A DNA stretch of 5,321 nt. It comes from Pseudomonadota bacterium (GTDB lineage Bacteria; Pseudomonadota; Alphaproteobacteria; Rhizobiales; Tepidamorphaceae). This document shows, piece after piece, positions 1-5,321 of the stretch. The notes under the pieces were generated by a model. The model was not told the DNA's origin. It did not search any database and saw only the letters and a list, made by a program, of their open reading frames with translations. Positions within the stretch are counted from its first letter, which is position 1. Every line of letters starts with the position of its first letter. Made by a program: the position numbers and the translations under genes. The stretch spans positions 1 through 5,321 of the forward strand of contig JAEYRQ010000644.1 of assembly GCA_023435545.1 (NCBI GenBank), read 5' to 3'.

Positions 1-1
1 G

Positions 2-1018
2 TTCCGCATCGTGCAGTCTTCGGGGTCCGGCGAACGTGGCGAGGGCTACGAGATCACAGGCCAGGTCCGCAATGGCGACCGGCTGAGGATCACCTGCCAG
101 CTCGTCGACCGCACCACTGGCAACACACTCTGGGCCGACAGGTTCGACTTCGGCAACGATGCCAGCTACGACGCACAGGAGCGGATCGCGGTGGCCGTGG
201 TCACCGCCCTGCAGCTCAAGCTGACCGACGGCGAGACTGCGAGTCTCTGGTCGAACAGACCCACCTCGATGGCCGCATGGGAAGCGTTTCACCGCGGCCG
301 CATGGCCGAAGCGCGCTACACCGTCGACAGCAACTCCCGCGCAAGAGCCCATTTCGCCAGCGCCATGGAGATCGACCCGGACTATGTCCCGGCGATCGTC
401 GCGCTCGGCTTCAACCACCTCGATGCCGTCCGCCTCGGCTGGAGCCACGACCCCCAAGCCGACCTCGAGCGTGCGAACGGTCTTGCCGAGAGCGCGCTGG
501 ACAAGGATTCGGGTGACCCCTACGCGATCGCGTTGCAGGCCTATGTGCAGCGTGCGCAAGGCATGCCGGACCAGTCGGTGACAACCATGGCGAGCGCTGT
601 CCGCGCTGCGCCGAGAAACGGCGAGCTTGTCGCATATCTGGCGCACCTGCTCTGGCTCCAGGGGGATCACGCCGGCGCCGTCTCCCAGCACCGGCGGGCG
701 CTGGAACTGATCCCTCAACCCGGTTCCTGGGTCCGGGCCAATCTCGGGCTGGCTCTACTCTGGGACAACCGCCTGCGCGAGGCGCAACAGACCTTTGAAG
801 CCGTCATTGCCGGCGACGCCGAGTATGTGCGCGCCTACATCGGGCTGGTCGTGTCGCTGGTGCGCCAGGGTGAGCTGGATGCGGCCAGGGAAACGTACCG
901 CGGGCTGATAATGGTCGAGCCCGGATTCGACCCCCGGCGGTGGATGGTCCAGAACAGCCACTTCAATCCGCCCGACTGCGAAGCGTTCATCGCCGACCTG
1001 ATGCGCGCCGCCGAATGA
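2..1018 (+). CDS. TPR-repeat protein, C-terminal part (cyclase-associated or winged-helix TPR type), 5' truncated
   Basis: The reading frame is open from base 2, and the first visible residues (FRIVQSSG) have no start context. The GTG at 11 is therefore an internal codon, and the gene begins upstream of the window. 338 residues are visible, ending at TGA 1016-1018. Residues 18-49 form the strand-rich segment ITGQVRNGDRLRITCQLVD followed by TGNTLWADRFD. This is the conserved end of the TolB/FlgO-like domain that precedes TPR repeats in many alphaproteobacterial class III adenylate/guanylate cyclases and winged-helix regulators. From about residue 110 to 310 there are helical pairs typical of TPRs, such as SRARAHFASAMEIDPDYVPA, GDHAGAVSQHRRALELIP and GELDAARETYRGLIMVEPGF. 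The C-terminal RRWMVQN...FIADLM segment resembles the usual tail of these proteins. The catalytic or DNA-binding N-terminus is outside the window, so cyclase versus transcription-factor type cannot be decided. The role is presumably signalling through protein-protein contacts. Confidence 0.85.
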   Translation, partial: FRIVQSSGSGERGEGYEITGQVRNGDRLRITCQLVDRTTGNTLWADRFDFGNDASYDAQERIAVAVVTALQLKLTDGETASLWSNRPTSMAAWEAFHRGRMAEARYTVDSNSRARAHFASAMEIDPDYVPAIVALGFNHLDAVRLGWSHDPQADLERANGLAESALDKDSGDPYAIALQAYVQRAQGMPDQSVTTMASAVRAAPRNGELVAYLAHLLWLQGDHAGAVSQHRRALELIPQPGSWVRANLGLALLWDNRLREAQQTFEAVIAGDAEYVRAYIGLVVSLVRQGELDAARETYRGLIMVEPGFDPRRWMVQNSHFNPPDCEAFIADLMRAAE

Positions 1019-1039
1019 CCGACAGTCCCGGAAGGCCGT

Positions 1040-1426
1040 TCAGCGCTCGCAGAGGACGAGCATGGCGAACGGCCGGTCCTCCAGCGTTCCCAGATGGTTG
1101 TAGGTCTTCACCAGGTAGTGGCCGGTGGCCCTCTGGACCACGATCAATCCCCTGTCACCCGTCGGGCCTGGTCCGCTGATGGATGCGGTGGCGGAGCATC
1201 CAGGATAGATCGCCCGGCTGAAGGTTACGGTGTACTGGCCGTTCGGCCCGACCTTCGTGACCGAGGCCGCTCCGGCTCCGCCGTTGAGGTTGCCGGTCGA
1301 GGAGACGCGCGCCGACATCATCGCCATGCCGAGCGTCTTGTCCGGCGCAGCGCGCAGGGACCCCGCGAGCGAGGCGAGCAGGACGCCAAGTGTCACAAAC
1401 AGTACCGCTGATCTGAAACCGGTCAT
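1040..1426 (-). CDS. small exported protein of unknown function, two conserved-looking cysteines
   Basis: A 128-residue protein read from ATG (complement of 1424-1426) to TGA (complement of 1040-1042). A GGGAG motif lies 8 bases upstream of the ATG, which supports this start. Residues 1-27 look like a Sec signal peptide: R5, a hydrophobic core VLFVTLGVLLASLAG, then SLRA-A, with cleavage likely after A26 or A27. The mature part of about 100 residues is rich in Gly, Ser and Thr and is probably beta-structured. Its pattern is SVTKVGPNGQYTVTF, then C77 (YPGCSAT), then HYLVKTYNHLGTLEDRPFAMLVLC with C126 near the end. This layout (Y-T-V-T-F, a mid Cys, TYN-x-x-G...DRPF...C) recalls a recurrent family of uncharacterised bacterial secreted proteins and domains; that is recognition by eye, not a search. 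The two cysteines could form a disulfide in the periplasm. The gene faces the TPR gene tail to tail and diverges from the aminotransferase. No function is assigned. Confidence 0.8.
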   Translation of the reverse strand: MTGFRSAVLFVTLGVLLASLAGSLRAAPDKTLGMAMMSARVSSTGNLNGGAGAASVTKVGPNGQYTVTFSRAIYPGCSATASISGPGPTGDRGLIVVQRATGHYLVKTYNHLGTLEDRPFAMLVLCER

Positions 1427-1464
1427 CGATCAATCTCCCGTCGGCTGAAACAAGGCGCCGAGGA

Positions 1465-1476
1465 TGGCGATCGCCA
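1465..1476. promoter_or_regulatory. perfect 12-bp palindrome in the divergent intergenic region
   Basis: TGGCGATCGCCA reads the same on both strands. It starts 39 bases from the start codon of the exported-protein gene and lies 128 bases upstream of the aminotransferase start. GGCGCC boxes flank it at 1454-1459 and 1480-1485. A symmetric site between divergent genes could be a dimeric regulator operator. Short GC palindromes are frequent in DNA of this composition, so the evidence is only positional. Confidence 0.2.
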
Positions 1477-1545
1477 GCGGGCGCCATGCCGCACCGTAAC
1501 CCAAAGCAGTCCCGGGGTCCAAAACGGCGCCGGCGGACTGCCGCG

Positions 1546-1574
1546 TTGTCAATGGCCTGCCCGCGACATACCTT
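1546..1574 (+). promoter_or_regulatory. candidate sigma70-type promoter for the aminotransferase-mprF unit
   Basis: TTGTCA at 1546-1551 matches five of six bases of the -35 consensus. It is followed after 17 bases by TACCTT (1569-1574), a poor -10 matching three of six. Transcription would begin near 1581, leaving a leader of roughly 20 bases before the ATG at 1604. The ideal spacing and the position directly upstream of the first gene of the rightward cluster favour it; the weak -10 does not. The rest of the 177-base intergenic stretch shows no ORF or RNA gene that can be supported. Confidence 0.3.
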
Positions 1575-1603
1575 CCCGACCAACCCGCCGCAGGACCCTG
1601 CCC

Positions 1604-2530
1604 ATGACTCACGATTACGCCGACGATCCCCGCAACGCGTTGATCCTGATTTCCGTCAACGGCGCGCTGGTACCGCGCGACCAGGCGGTCGTCTCGGTGT
1701 TCGATTCCGGCTTCATCCTCGGCGACGGCGTCTGGGAGGGATTGCGCGTCGTCGACGGCGGCATCGCCTTCCTCGACGCCCATCTTGCGCGCCTCTACGA
1801 GGGCGCCAAGGCGATCGACATGGACGTCGGCCTGTCGCGCGATGCGCTGGCTGCACGCATCTTCGACTGCCTCGACGCCAACGGGATGGCCGAGGGCGTG
1901 CACATCCGGTTGATGGTCACGCGCGGCATCAAGAAGACCCCGTACCAGGATCCGCGCGTCACCATCGGCCCGGCAACCATCGTCATCATCCCGGAGTACA
2001 AGACCGCCTCGGACGCGAAGAAGCGGACGGGAATCGACCTGTTCACGGTCCATGTCCGCCGCACCGCGCCCGACATGCAGGACCAGAAGCTGAACAGCCA
2101 CTCCAAGCTCAACTGCATCCTCGCCTGCATCCAGGCGACCAAGGCAGGCGCGGACGAGGCGCTGATGCTCGATCCGGACGGTGCGGTCGCGACCTGCAAT
2201 TCCACCCACTTCTTCATCGTGCGGGCCGGCGAGGTGTGGACCTCGGACGGGCTCTACTGCCTCGGCGGCATCACCCGGGCGAACGTGATCCGGCTGTGCG
2301 CGGAGAACGGCATTCCCGTCCGGGAGAAGCGCTTCTCGCTGACCGACGTCTACGGCGCCGACGAGGCTTTCGTCACCGGCACCTTCGCGGGCCTGACCGC
2401 CGTGCACCAGGTCGACGGGCGCATTGTCGGAATGGAGCCTGGGGACGGCGAGCGGGCCGGCCCGGTTACCCGGCATCTGTCGGCGCTGTACAAGGACCTG
2501 GCGCGGCGCGAATCGGTGCGTCCCGCCTGA
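1604..2530 (+). CDS. class IV (fold-type IV) PLP-dependent aminotransferase, branched-chain/D-amino-acid aminotransferase superfamily
   Basis: A 308-residue cytosolic enzyme, the usual length of the family, that should transfer an amino group between an amino acid and a 2-oxo acid using pyridoxal phosphate. AGGA at 1592-1595 sits 8 bases before the ATG and supports this start. Family signatures in order: SVFDSGFILGDGVWEGLRV (31-49); HLARLYEGAKAIDM (60-73), the small-domain helix; HIRLMVTRG (100-108); SHSKLNCILACIQA (165-178), where K168 is the likely Schiff-base lysine; DEALMLDPDGAVATCNSTHFF (184-204); GGITRANVI (221-229), the phosphate-binding turn; and DEAFVTGTFAGLTAV (253-267). In IlvE and D-alanine aminotransferase the segment at 195-204 carries a Glu that pairs with the pyridine nitrogen of PLP; here the aligned residue appears to be T197. 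Substrate and stereochemistry cannot be read from the sequence. IlvE-like, D-amino-acid and related transaminases are all possible, while aminodeoxychorismate lyase is less likely. The gene probably leads an operon with mprF 13 bases downstream. Confidence 0.93.
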   Translation: MTHDYADDPRNALILISVNGALVPRDQAVVSVFDSGFILGDGVWEGLRVVDGGIAFLDAHLARLYEGAKAIDMDVGLSRDALAARIFDCLDANGMAEGVHIRLMVTRGIKKTPYQDPRVTIGPATIVIIPEYKTASDAKKRTGIDLFTVHVRRTAPDMQDQKLNSHSKLNCILACIQATKAGADEALMLDPDGAVATCNSTHFFIVRAGEVWTSDGLYCLGGITRANVIRLCAENGIPVREKRFSLTDVYGADEAFVTGTFAGLTAVHQVDGRIVGMEPGDGERAGPVTRHLSALYKDLARRESVRPA

Positions 2531-2543
2531 GCCCGCTCGCGGC

Positions 2544-5138
2544 ATGGCCGGCATCACCCTCCTGTCGCGCCTCAAGGCGGTGGACCCGCGGCAGGTCGCG
2601 GTGGCCGTGCTCACGGTCGCGATCGCCGGCGTCGCGGTCTGGGTGTTGCGCGAACAGCTGGCCGATGTCCACGTCTTCGAGATCCGGGCGGCGGTCTACG
2701 CGGTGCCGCCGGCCGCCGTCCCGATGTCGCTCCTGCTCGTGGCCGCCGCCTATCTGTGCCTTGCCAGCTACGACTGGATGGCGCTGAAGGTGATCCAGCG
2801 GCGGCTGCCGACGCCGCAGGTGCTGCTGACGGGGTTCACCTCCTACGCGTTCTCAAACAATCTCGGCTTCGCGCTGCTGACTGGCGGCTCGATCCGCTAT
2901 CGCGCCTATTCGGCGCTTGGCCTGCCGATCTCCGATATCGCGCTGATCACCGTCTATTCGCACGTCCCCTTTTTCCTCGGTGCCGGCGGGGTTCTGGCGA
3001 TTGCCGGGCTCACACGGCCGGACGAACTCGCGGCCGCGATCGGGGTCTCGCAGCGCCTGGTCGAGATCGTCGGCATCGTCTCCGCGACATCGATCGCCGT
3101 TTACCTGGCGCTTGCCGCCTTCTGGGGCCGCCCTGTCACGGTGTGGCGCTACTCGATCCCTGTGCCGCGCCTGCCGATCGCGGTCACCCAGCTCGTGATC
3201 GCCACGCTCGACGTGTTCATCACCTCGGCCGCCCTCTATCTGCTCATCCCGGTCGAGCTGCCATACGGCTACCTCGCCTTCGCCGCCCTGACCGTCGCCG
3301 CCTTCACCGCCGGCGTCGCCAGTCACGTGCCGGGCGGGCTCGGCGTGATCGAGGCGGTGCTGCTGCTGAGCGTGCCCAACGAGGCCAAGGCCGGGCTCCT
3401 GGCGGCCCTGCTGCTGTTCCGGATCTTCTACTACCTGCTGCCGCTCGCGATCTCCGGCGGGCTGATAGCCTTCGGCGCCGTGCAGTCCGGAGCGAACCGG
3501 CTGATGCGGCTCGGCGAGACCAGCGGTCTGGCACTGCGCTCCATCGCCCCGACGGTGCTGGCCGCCGGCACGTTCCTGGCCGGTGCGGTCCTGGTCTTCT
3601 CGGCCGCGGCCCCGGTTCCGGATGACCGGGCGTGGCTGGTGCGCCACTTCGTGCCGCTGCCATTGGTCGAGTTCTCGCACCTGACCGCATCGATCGCAGG
3701 CCTTGTGCTGATCCTGATCTCGCGCGGCCTGGCGCGCCGCCTGACGATCGCCTGGCGCATGGCGGTCGCGGTGCTCGCGATGGCGATCGCCGCGGTGCTG
3801 CTCAAGGGCTTCGCCTGGGAAGAGGCAGTCCTGCTCGTGGTGGCGCTCGCGGTGCTGGCTGCTGCACGGCCGGCGTTCCCCCGCCGTTCCGGCTTTGCCG
3901 CCGGCAGCTATACGCCCGCCTGGATCGCCGCGATCGGGGCAATCCTGGTGATCGCCGCCTGGTTCGGCTTCTTCTCCTATCGCCACGACGACTATGGCGC
4001 CGATGCAATCTGGGCCTTCGCCTGGGATGGTGACGCACCGCGTTTCCTGCGCGCCATGGCGGTGCTGGCGGCCGGCGCGCTCATGTTCCTGGTGTGGCGC
4101 CTGATCGCCCCGACGACCCCGCCCGGTCCCGCAGCCTCGCCCGTTACGCCGGCCGTGCGCAGGCTGCTCGCGCTGTCGGACGATCCCTCGGCCAATGCCG
4201 TTCTCCTTGGGGACAAGCGCATCCTTCTCACCCCGGACGAGTCGGCGTTTCTCATGTACCAGGTCCGGGGTCGGAGCTGGATCGCGCTCGGCGCGCCGGT
4301 CGGCACGCCAGAGGGGCGGATCGAGGCAGTCTGGGCCTATCGCGAACTGGTCGAATCCTATGCCGGGCTGCCGGTGTTCTACGGCGTTCGCCCGGAGGAC
4401 GTTCCGATGCTGCTCGATCTCGGCATGACGGTCACGAAGTACGGCGAGGCGGCTAGCGTTCCCCTCGCCGATTTCGCGCTCGACCAGCCGCGCTATCGCG
4501 ACTTCCGCCATGCGATCCGGCGTGCCGCACGCGAGGGCGCGACCTTCGAGATTGTCCCGCGCGAGGCCGTGCCCGCGCTGCTGCCGGAGCTTCGCGAGGT
4601 CTCGGATGAATGGCTTGCCGGCCGGCCTGGCGGCGAGAAAGGCTTCTCGCTCGGCCACTTCGACCCTCACTATCTCGCCGAGTTTGACATCGCGCTGGTC
4701 AGGAGCGGCGGGCGGATCGTCGCCTTCGCCAACATCTGGCGATCCGGCGTCGCCGGCGCCGGGATATCCGTCGATCTGATGCGCCACCGCGAGGCCTCGC
4801 CCTATGGGACCATGGACTACCTGTTCGCCGAGTTGATGCTGGCGGCCAAGGCAGAGGGATACGAGCGGTTCGACCTCGGCACGGCGCCGCTGTCGGGCTT
4901 CGAGCAGCACCGGCTGGCGCCGACCTGGCACAAGGTCGGGAACTTCATCTTCTCGCACGGCGCCGGGCTCTATAATTTCTCCGGACTCAGGGCCTATAAG
5001 GAGAAGTTCCATCCCATATGGACGCCACGATACATTGCCCTGCCCGGCGGTTTCGCCCTGCCGCACGTCCTGATCGACTGCGCCATGCTGATCGCGCGGA
5101 GCGGGAGCGGGGTGTCGGAGGCGCCGGAGCGCGGCTGA
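2544..5138 (+). CDS. mprF: bifunctional aminoacyl-phosphatidylglycerol synthase/flippase MprF (LpiA-like)
   Basis: An 864-residue inner-membrane protein, full length for the family (about 840-880). The C-terminal domain transfers an amino acid from aminoacyl-tRNA to phosphatidylglycerol, and the N-terminal half flips the product to the outer leaflet, lowering negative surface charge. Residues 1-521 contain roughly 13-14 hydrophobic segments, for example 17-36, 58-78, 131-155, 173-193, 240-258, 283-312, 333-355, 372-394, 402-441, 457-478 and 501-521. Flippase-half signatures are TGGSIRYRAYSALGL (113-127), SHVPGGLGVIE (260-270... S260 to E270) and LFRIFYYLLPL (291-301). The cytosolic GNAT-fold synthase domain (about 535-840) shows FSLGHFDPHYL (701-711), ISVDLMRHR (741-749), YGTMDYLFAELML (754-766), FDLGTAPLSG (776-785) and YNFSGLRAYKEKF (810-822). 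Lysine versus alanine specificity cannot be decided. The ATG at 2544 is preferred over the in-frame start at 2424, which would add 40 Arg/Pro-rich residues inside the aminotransferase gene. No Shine-Dalgarno sequence is visible, so coupling to the aminotransferase stop 13 bases upstream is likely. Confidence 0.95.
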   Translation: MAGITLLSRLKAVDPRQVAVAVLTVAIAGVAVWVLREQLADVHVFEIRAAVYAVPPAAVPMSLLLVAAAYLCLASYDWMALKVIQRRLPTPQVLLTGFTSYAFSNNLGFALLTGGSIRYRAYSALGLPISDIALITVYSHVPFFLGAGGVLAIAGLTRPDELAAAIGVSQRLVEIVGIVSATSIAVYLALAAFWGRPVTVWRYSIPVPRLPIAVTQLVIATLDVFITSAALYLLIPVELPYGYLAFAALTVAAFTAGVASHVPGGLGVIEAVLLLSVPNEAKAGLLAALLLFRIFYYLLPLAISGGLIAFGAVQSGANRLMRLGETSGLALRSIAPTVLAAGTFLAGAVLVFSAAAPVPDDRAWLVRHFVPLPLVEFSHLTASIAGLVLILISRGLARRLTIAWRMAVAVLAMAIAAVLLKGFAWEEAVLLVVALAVLAAARPAFPRRSGFAAGSYTPAWIAAIGAILVIAAWFGFFSYRHDDYGADAIWAFAWDGDAPRFLRAMAVLAAGALMFLVWRLIAPTTPPGPAASPVTPAVRRLLALSDDPSANAVLLGDKRILLTPDESAFLMYQVRGRSWIALGAPVGTPEGRIEAVWAYRELVESYAGLPVFYGVRPEDVPMLLDLGMTVTKYGEAASVPLADFALDQPRYRDFRHAIRRAAREGATFEIVPREAVPALLPELREVSDEWLAGRPGGEKGFSLGHFDPHYLAEFDIALVRSGGRIVAFANIWRSGVAGAGISVDLMRHREASPYGTMDYLFAELMLAAKAEGYERFDLGTAPLSGFEQHRLAPTWHKVGNFIFSHGAGLYNFSGLRAYKEKFHPIWTPRYIALPGGFALPHVLIDCAMLIARSGSGVSEAPERG

Positions 5139-5143
5139 CGCGC

Positions 5144-5149
5144 TATACT
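5144..5149 (+). promoter_or_regulatory. candidate -10 box for the nitrilase-family gene
   Basis: TATACT, matching five of six bases of the sigma70 -10 consensus, lies just after the mprF stop and 26 bases before the next start codon. It is an AT-rich hexamer in very GC-rich surroundings. No convincing -35 is present 16-18 bases upstream (the sequence there is GC-only, inside mprF), so it may be a weak or activator-dependent promoter, or chance. Confidence 0.3.
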
Positions 5150-5150
5150 G

Positions 5151-5166
5151 TCTTCATCAATGAAGG
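5151..5166 (+). promoter_or_regulatory. small hairpin overlapping the ribosome binding site of the nitrilase-family gene
   Basis: CTTCA (5152-5156) and TGAAG (5161-5165) are perfect inverted repeats around a TCAA loop, with a possible U-G pair extending the stem at 5151/5166. The 3' arm contains the AAG of the AAGGA Shine-Dalgarno at 5163-5167, so the folded form would partly hide it. The stem is only five or six mostly weak pairs, so any effect on translation is probably modest. It has no following T-run and is not a terminator. Confidence 0.25.
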
Positions 5167-5175
5167 AACACGCCT

Positions 5176-5321
5176 ATGAAGGTCGCGTCGCTGCAGATGA
5201 ACAGCCAGGATGACAAGGCCGCCAACATCGCCCAGGCCGTGTTCCTGATCGAGGAGGCCGTCAGGCACGACAGCCCGGACCTGGTGCTCTTGCCCGAGAC
5301 CTTCGCCTATATGGGCGGCAA
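5176..5321 (+). CDS. carbon-nitrogen hydrolase (nitrilase superfamily), N-terminal fragment, 3' truncated by window end
   Basis: The first 48 residues of a gene that runs off the window. The start is well supported by AAGGA at 5163-5167, 8 bases before the ATG. The sequence opens MKVASLQMNSQDDKAANI, the usual first strand of the nitrilase fold (hydrophobic strand, then Q-M-x-S, then a helix starting near N17). It continues with PDLVLLPETFAYMGG (34-48), where E41 aligns with the catalytic glutamate of the Glu-Lys-Cys triad; the Lys and Cys lie beyond the window. The family hydrolyses amides or nitriles. The N-terminus resembles Nit1/Nit2-type amidases (deaminated-glutathione amidase, omega-amidase), but too little is visible to choose. 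The gene is co-directional with mprF, 37 bases after it, and could share its transcript or use the TATACT box in the gap. Confidence 0.88.
   Translation, partial: MKVASLQMNSQDDKAANIAQAVFLIEEAVRHDSPDLVLLPETFAYMGG

Noticed and set aside
11..13. GTG at 11 as the start of the TPR protein
   Set aside because: The frame is open to the window edge and the sequence begins in the middle of a conserved domain, so the true start is upstream.
1019..1039. Bidirectional terminator between the convergent TPR and exported-protein genes
   Set aside because: The 21-base gap contains no stem of useful length and no T-run on either strand. Any terminator would have to be factor-dependent or lie within the genes.
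2424..2543. Upstream in-frame start for mprF, adding 40 residues
   Set aside because: The extension is Arg/Pro/Cys-rich, lies inside the aminotransferase coding region in another frame, and does not look like an MprF N-terminus. The ATG at 2544 leads directly into a short cytosolic segment and the first membrane helix.
1430..2614. Antisense open frame (394 codons) opposite the aminotransferase and the divergent intergenic region
   Set aside because: No family resemblance, Arg/Asp/Val-rich shadow composition, and complete overlap with a clear aminotransferase gene.
2853..5066. Long antisense open frame (737 codons) opposite mprF
   Set aside because: It lies wholly opposite a gene with unmistakable MprF motifs. 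Its translation is a low-complexity mix of Arg, Gly, Asp, Gln and His with no recognisable domain, as expected when GC-rich coding DNA leaves the opposite strand free of stops.
5128..5144. AGCGC/GCGCT inverted repeat across the mprF stop codon as a terminator
   Set aside because: The stem is only five pairs with a seven-base loop, it overlaps coding sequence, and no T-run follows.
5160..5162. ATG at 5160 as an alternative start for the nitrilase-family gene
   Set aside because: It is out of frame with the conserved MKVASLQM sequence and lies at the Shine-Dalgarno position rather than downstream of one.

Overview
The window is GC-rich, tightly packed bacterial DNA with five protein genes, two of them cut by the window ends. 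The best guess for the source is an alphaproteobacterium. The base composition, the TPR protein of the type found behind class III cyclases, and an LpiA-like MprF all fit this. Nothing in the window (no rRNA or tRNA) fixes the taxon, so this remains an inference.

Layout. Bases 2-1018 (+) hold the C-terminal end of a TPR protein whose start lies upstream. Bases 1040-1426 (-) encode a small exported protein of unknown function, convergent with the TPR gene and 21 bases from it. A 177-base divergent intergenic region (1427-1603) follows, containing a perfect 12-bp palindrome and a weak sigma70-like promoter candidate reading rightward. Bases 1604-2530 (+) encode a fold-type IV PLP aminotransferase of the branched-chain/D-amino-acid aminotransferase superfamily. 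Thirteen bases later, 2544-5138 (+) encodes a full-length two-domain MprF: a multi-spanning flippase half plus a cytosolic aminoacyl-phosphatidylglycerol synthase half. After a 37-base gap, 5176-5321 (+) is the beginning of a nitrilase-superfamily amidohydrolase with a strong ribosome binding site.

How the genes may work together. The aminotransferase and mprF are probably co-transcribed and translationally coupled: the spacing is short, mprF has no visible Shine-Dalgarno sequence, and no terminator separates them. MprF would add an amino acid (lysine or alanine; the sequence does not say which) to phosphatidylglycerol and move the product to the outer leaflet. This lowers the negative surface charge and protects against cationic peptides and acid. 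The nitrilase-like gene may belong to the same rightward unit, although a TATACT box and a small hairpin just upstream could give it its own control. No mobile element, CRISPR array, RNA gene or clearly new system was found. The points most worth a second look are the apparent replacement of the cofactor-binding glutamate in the aminotransferase, the aminotransferase-mprF-nitrilase arrangement, and the uncharacterised exported protein.
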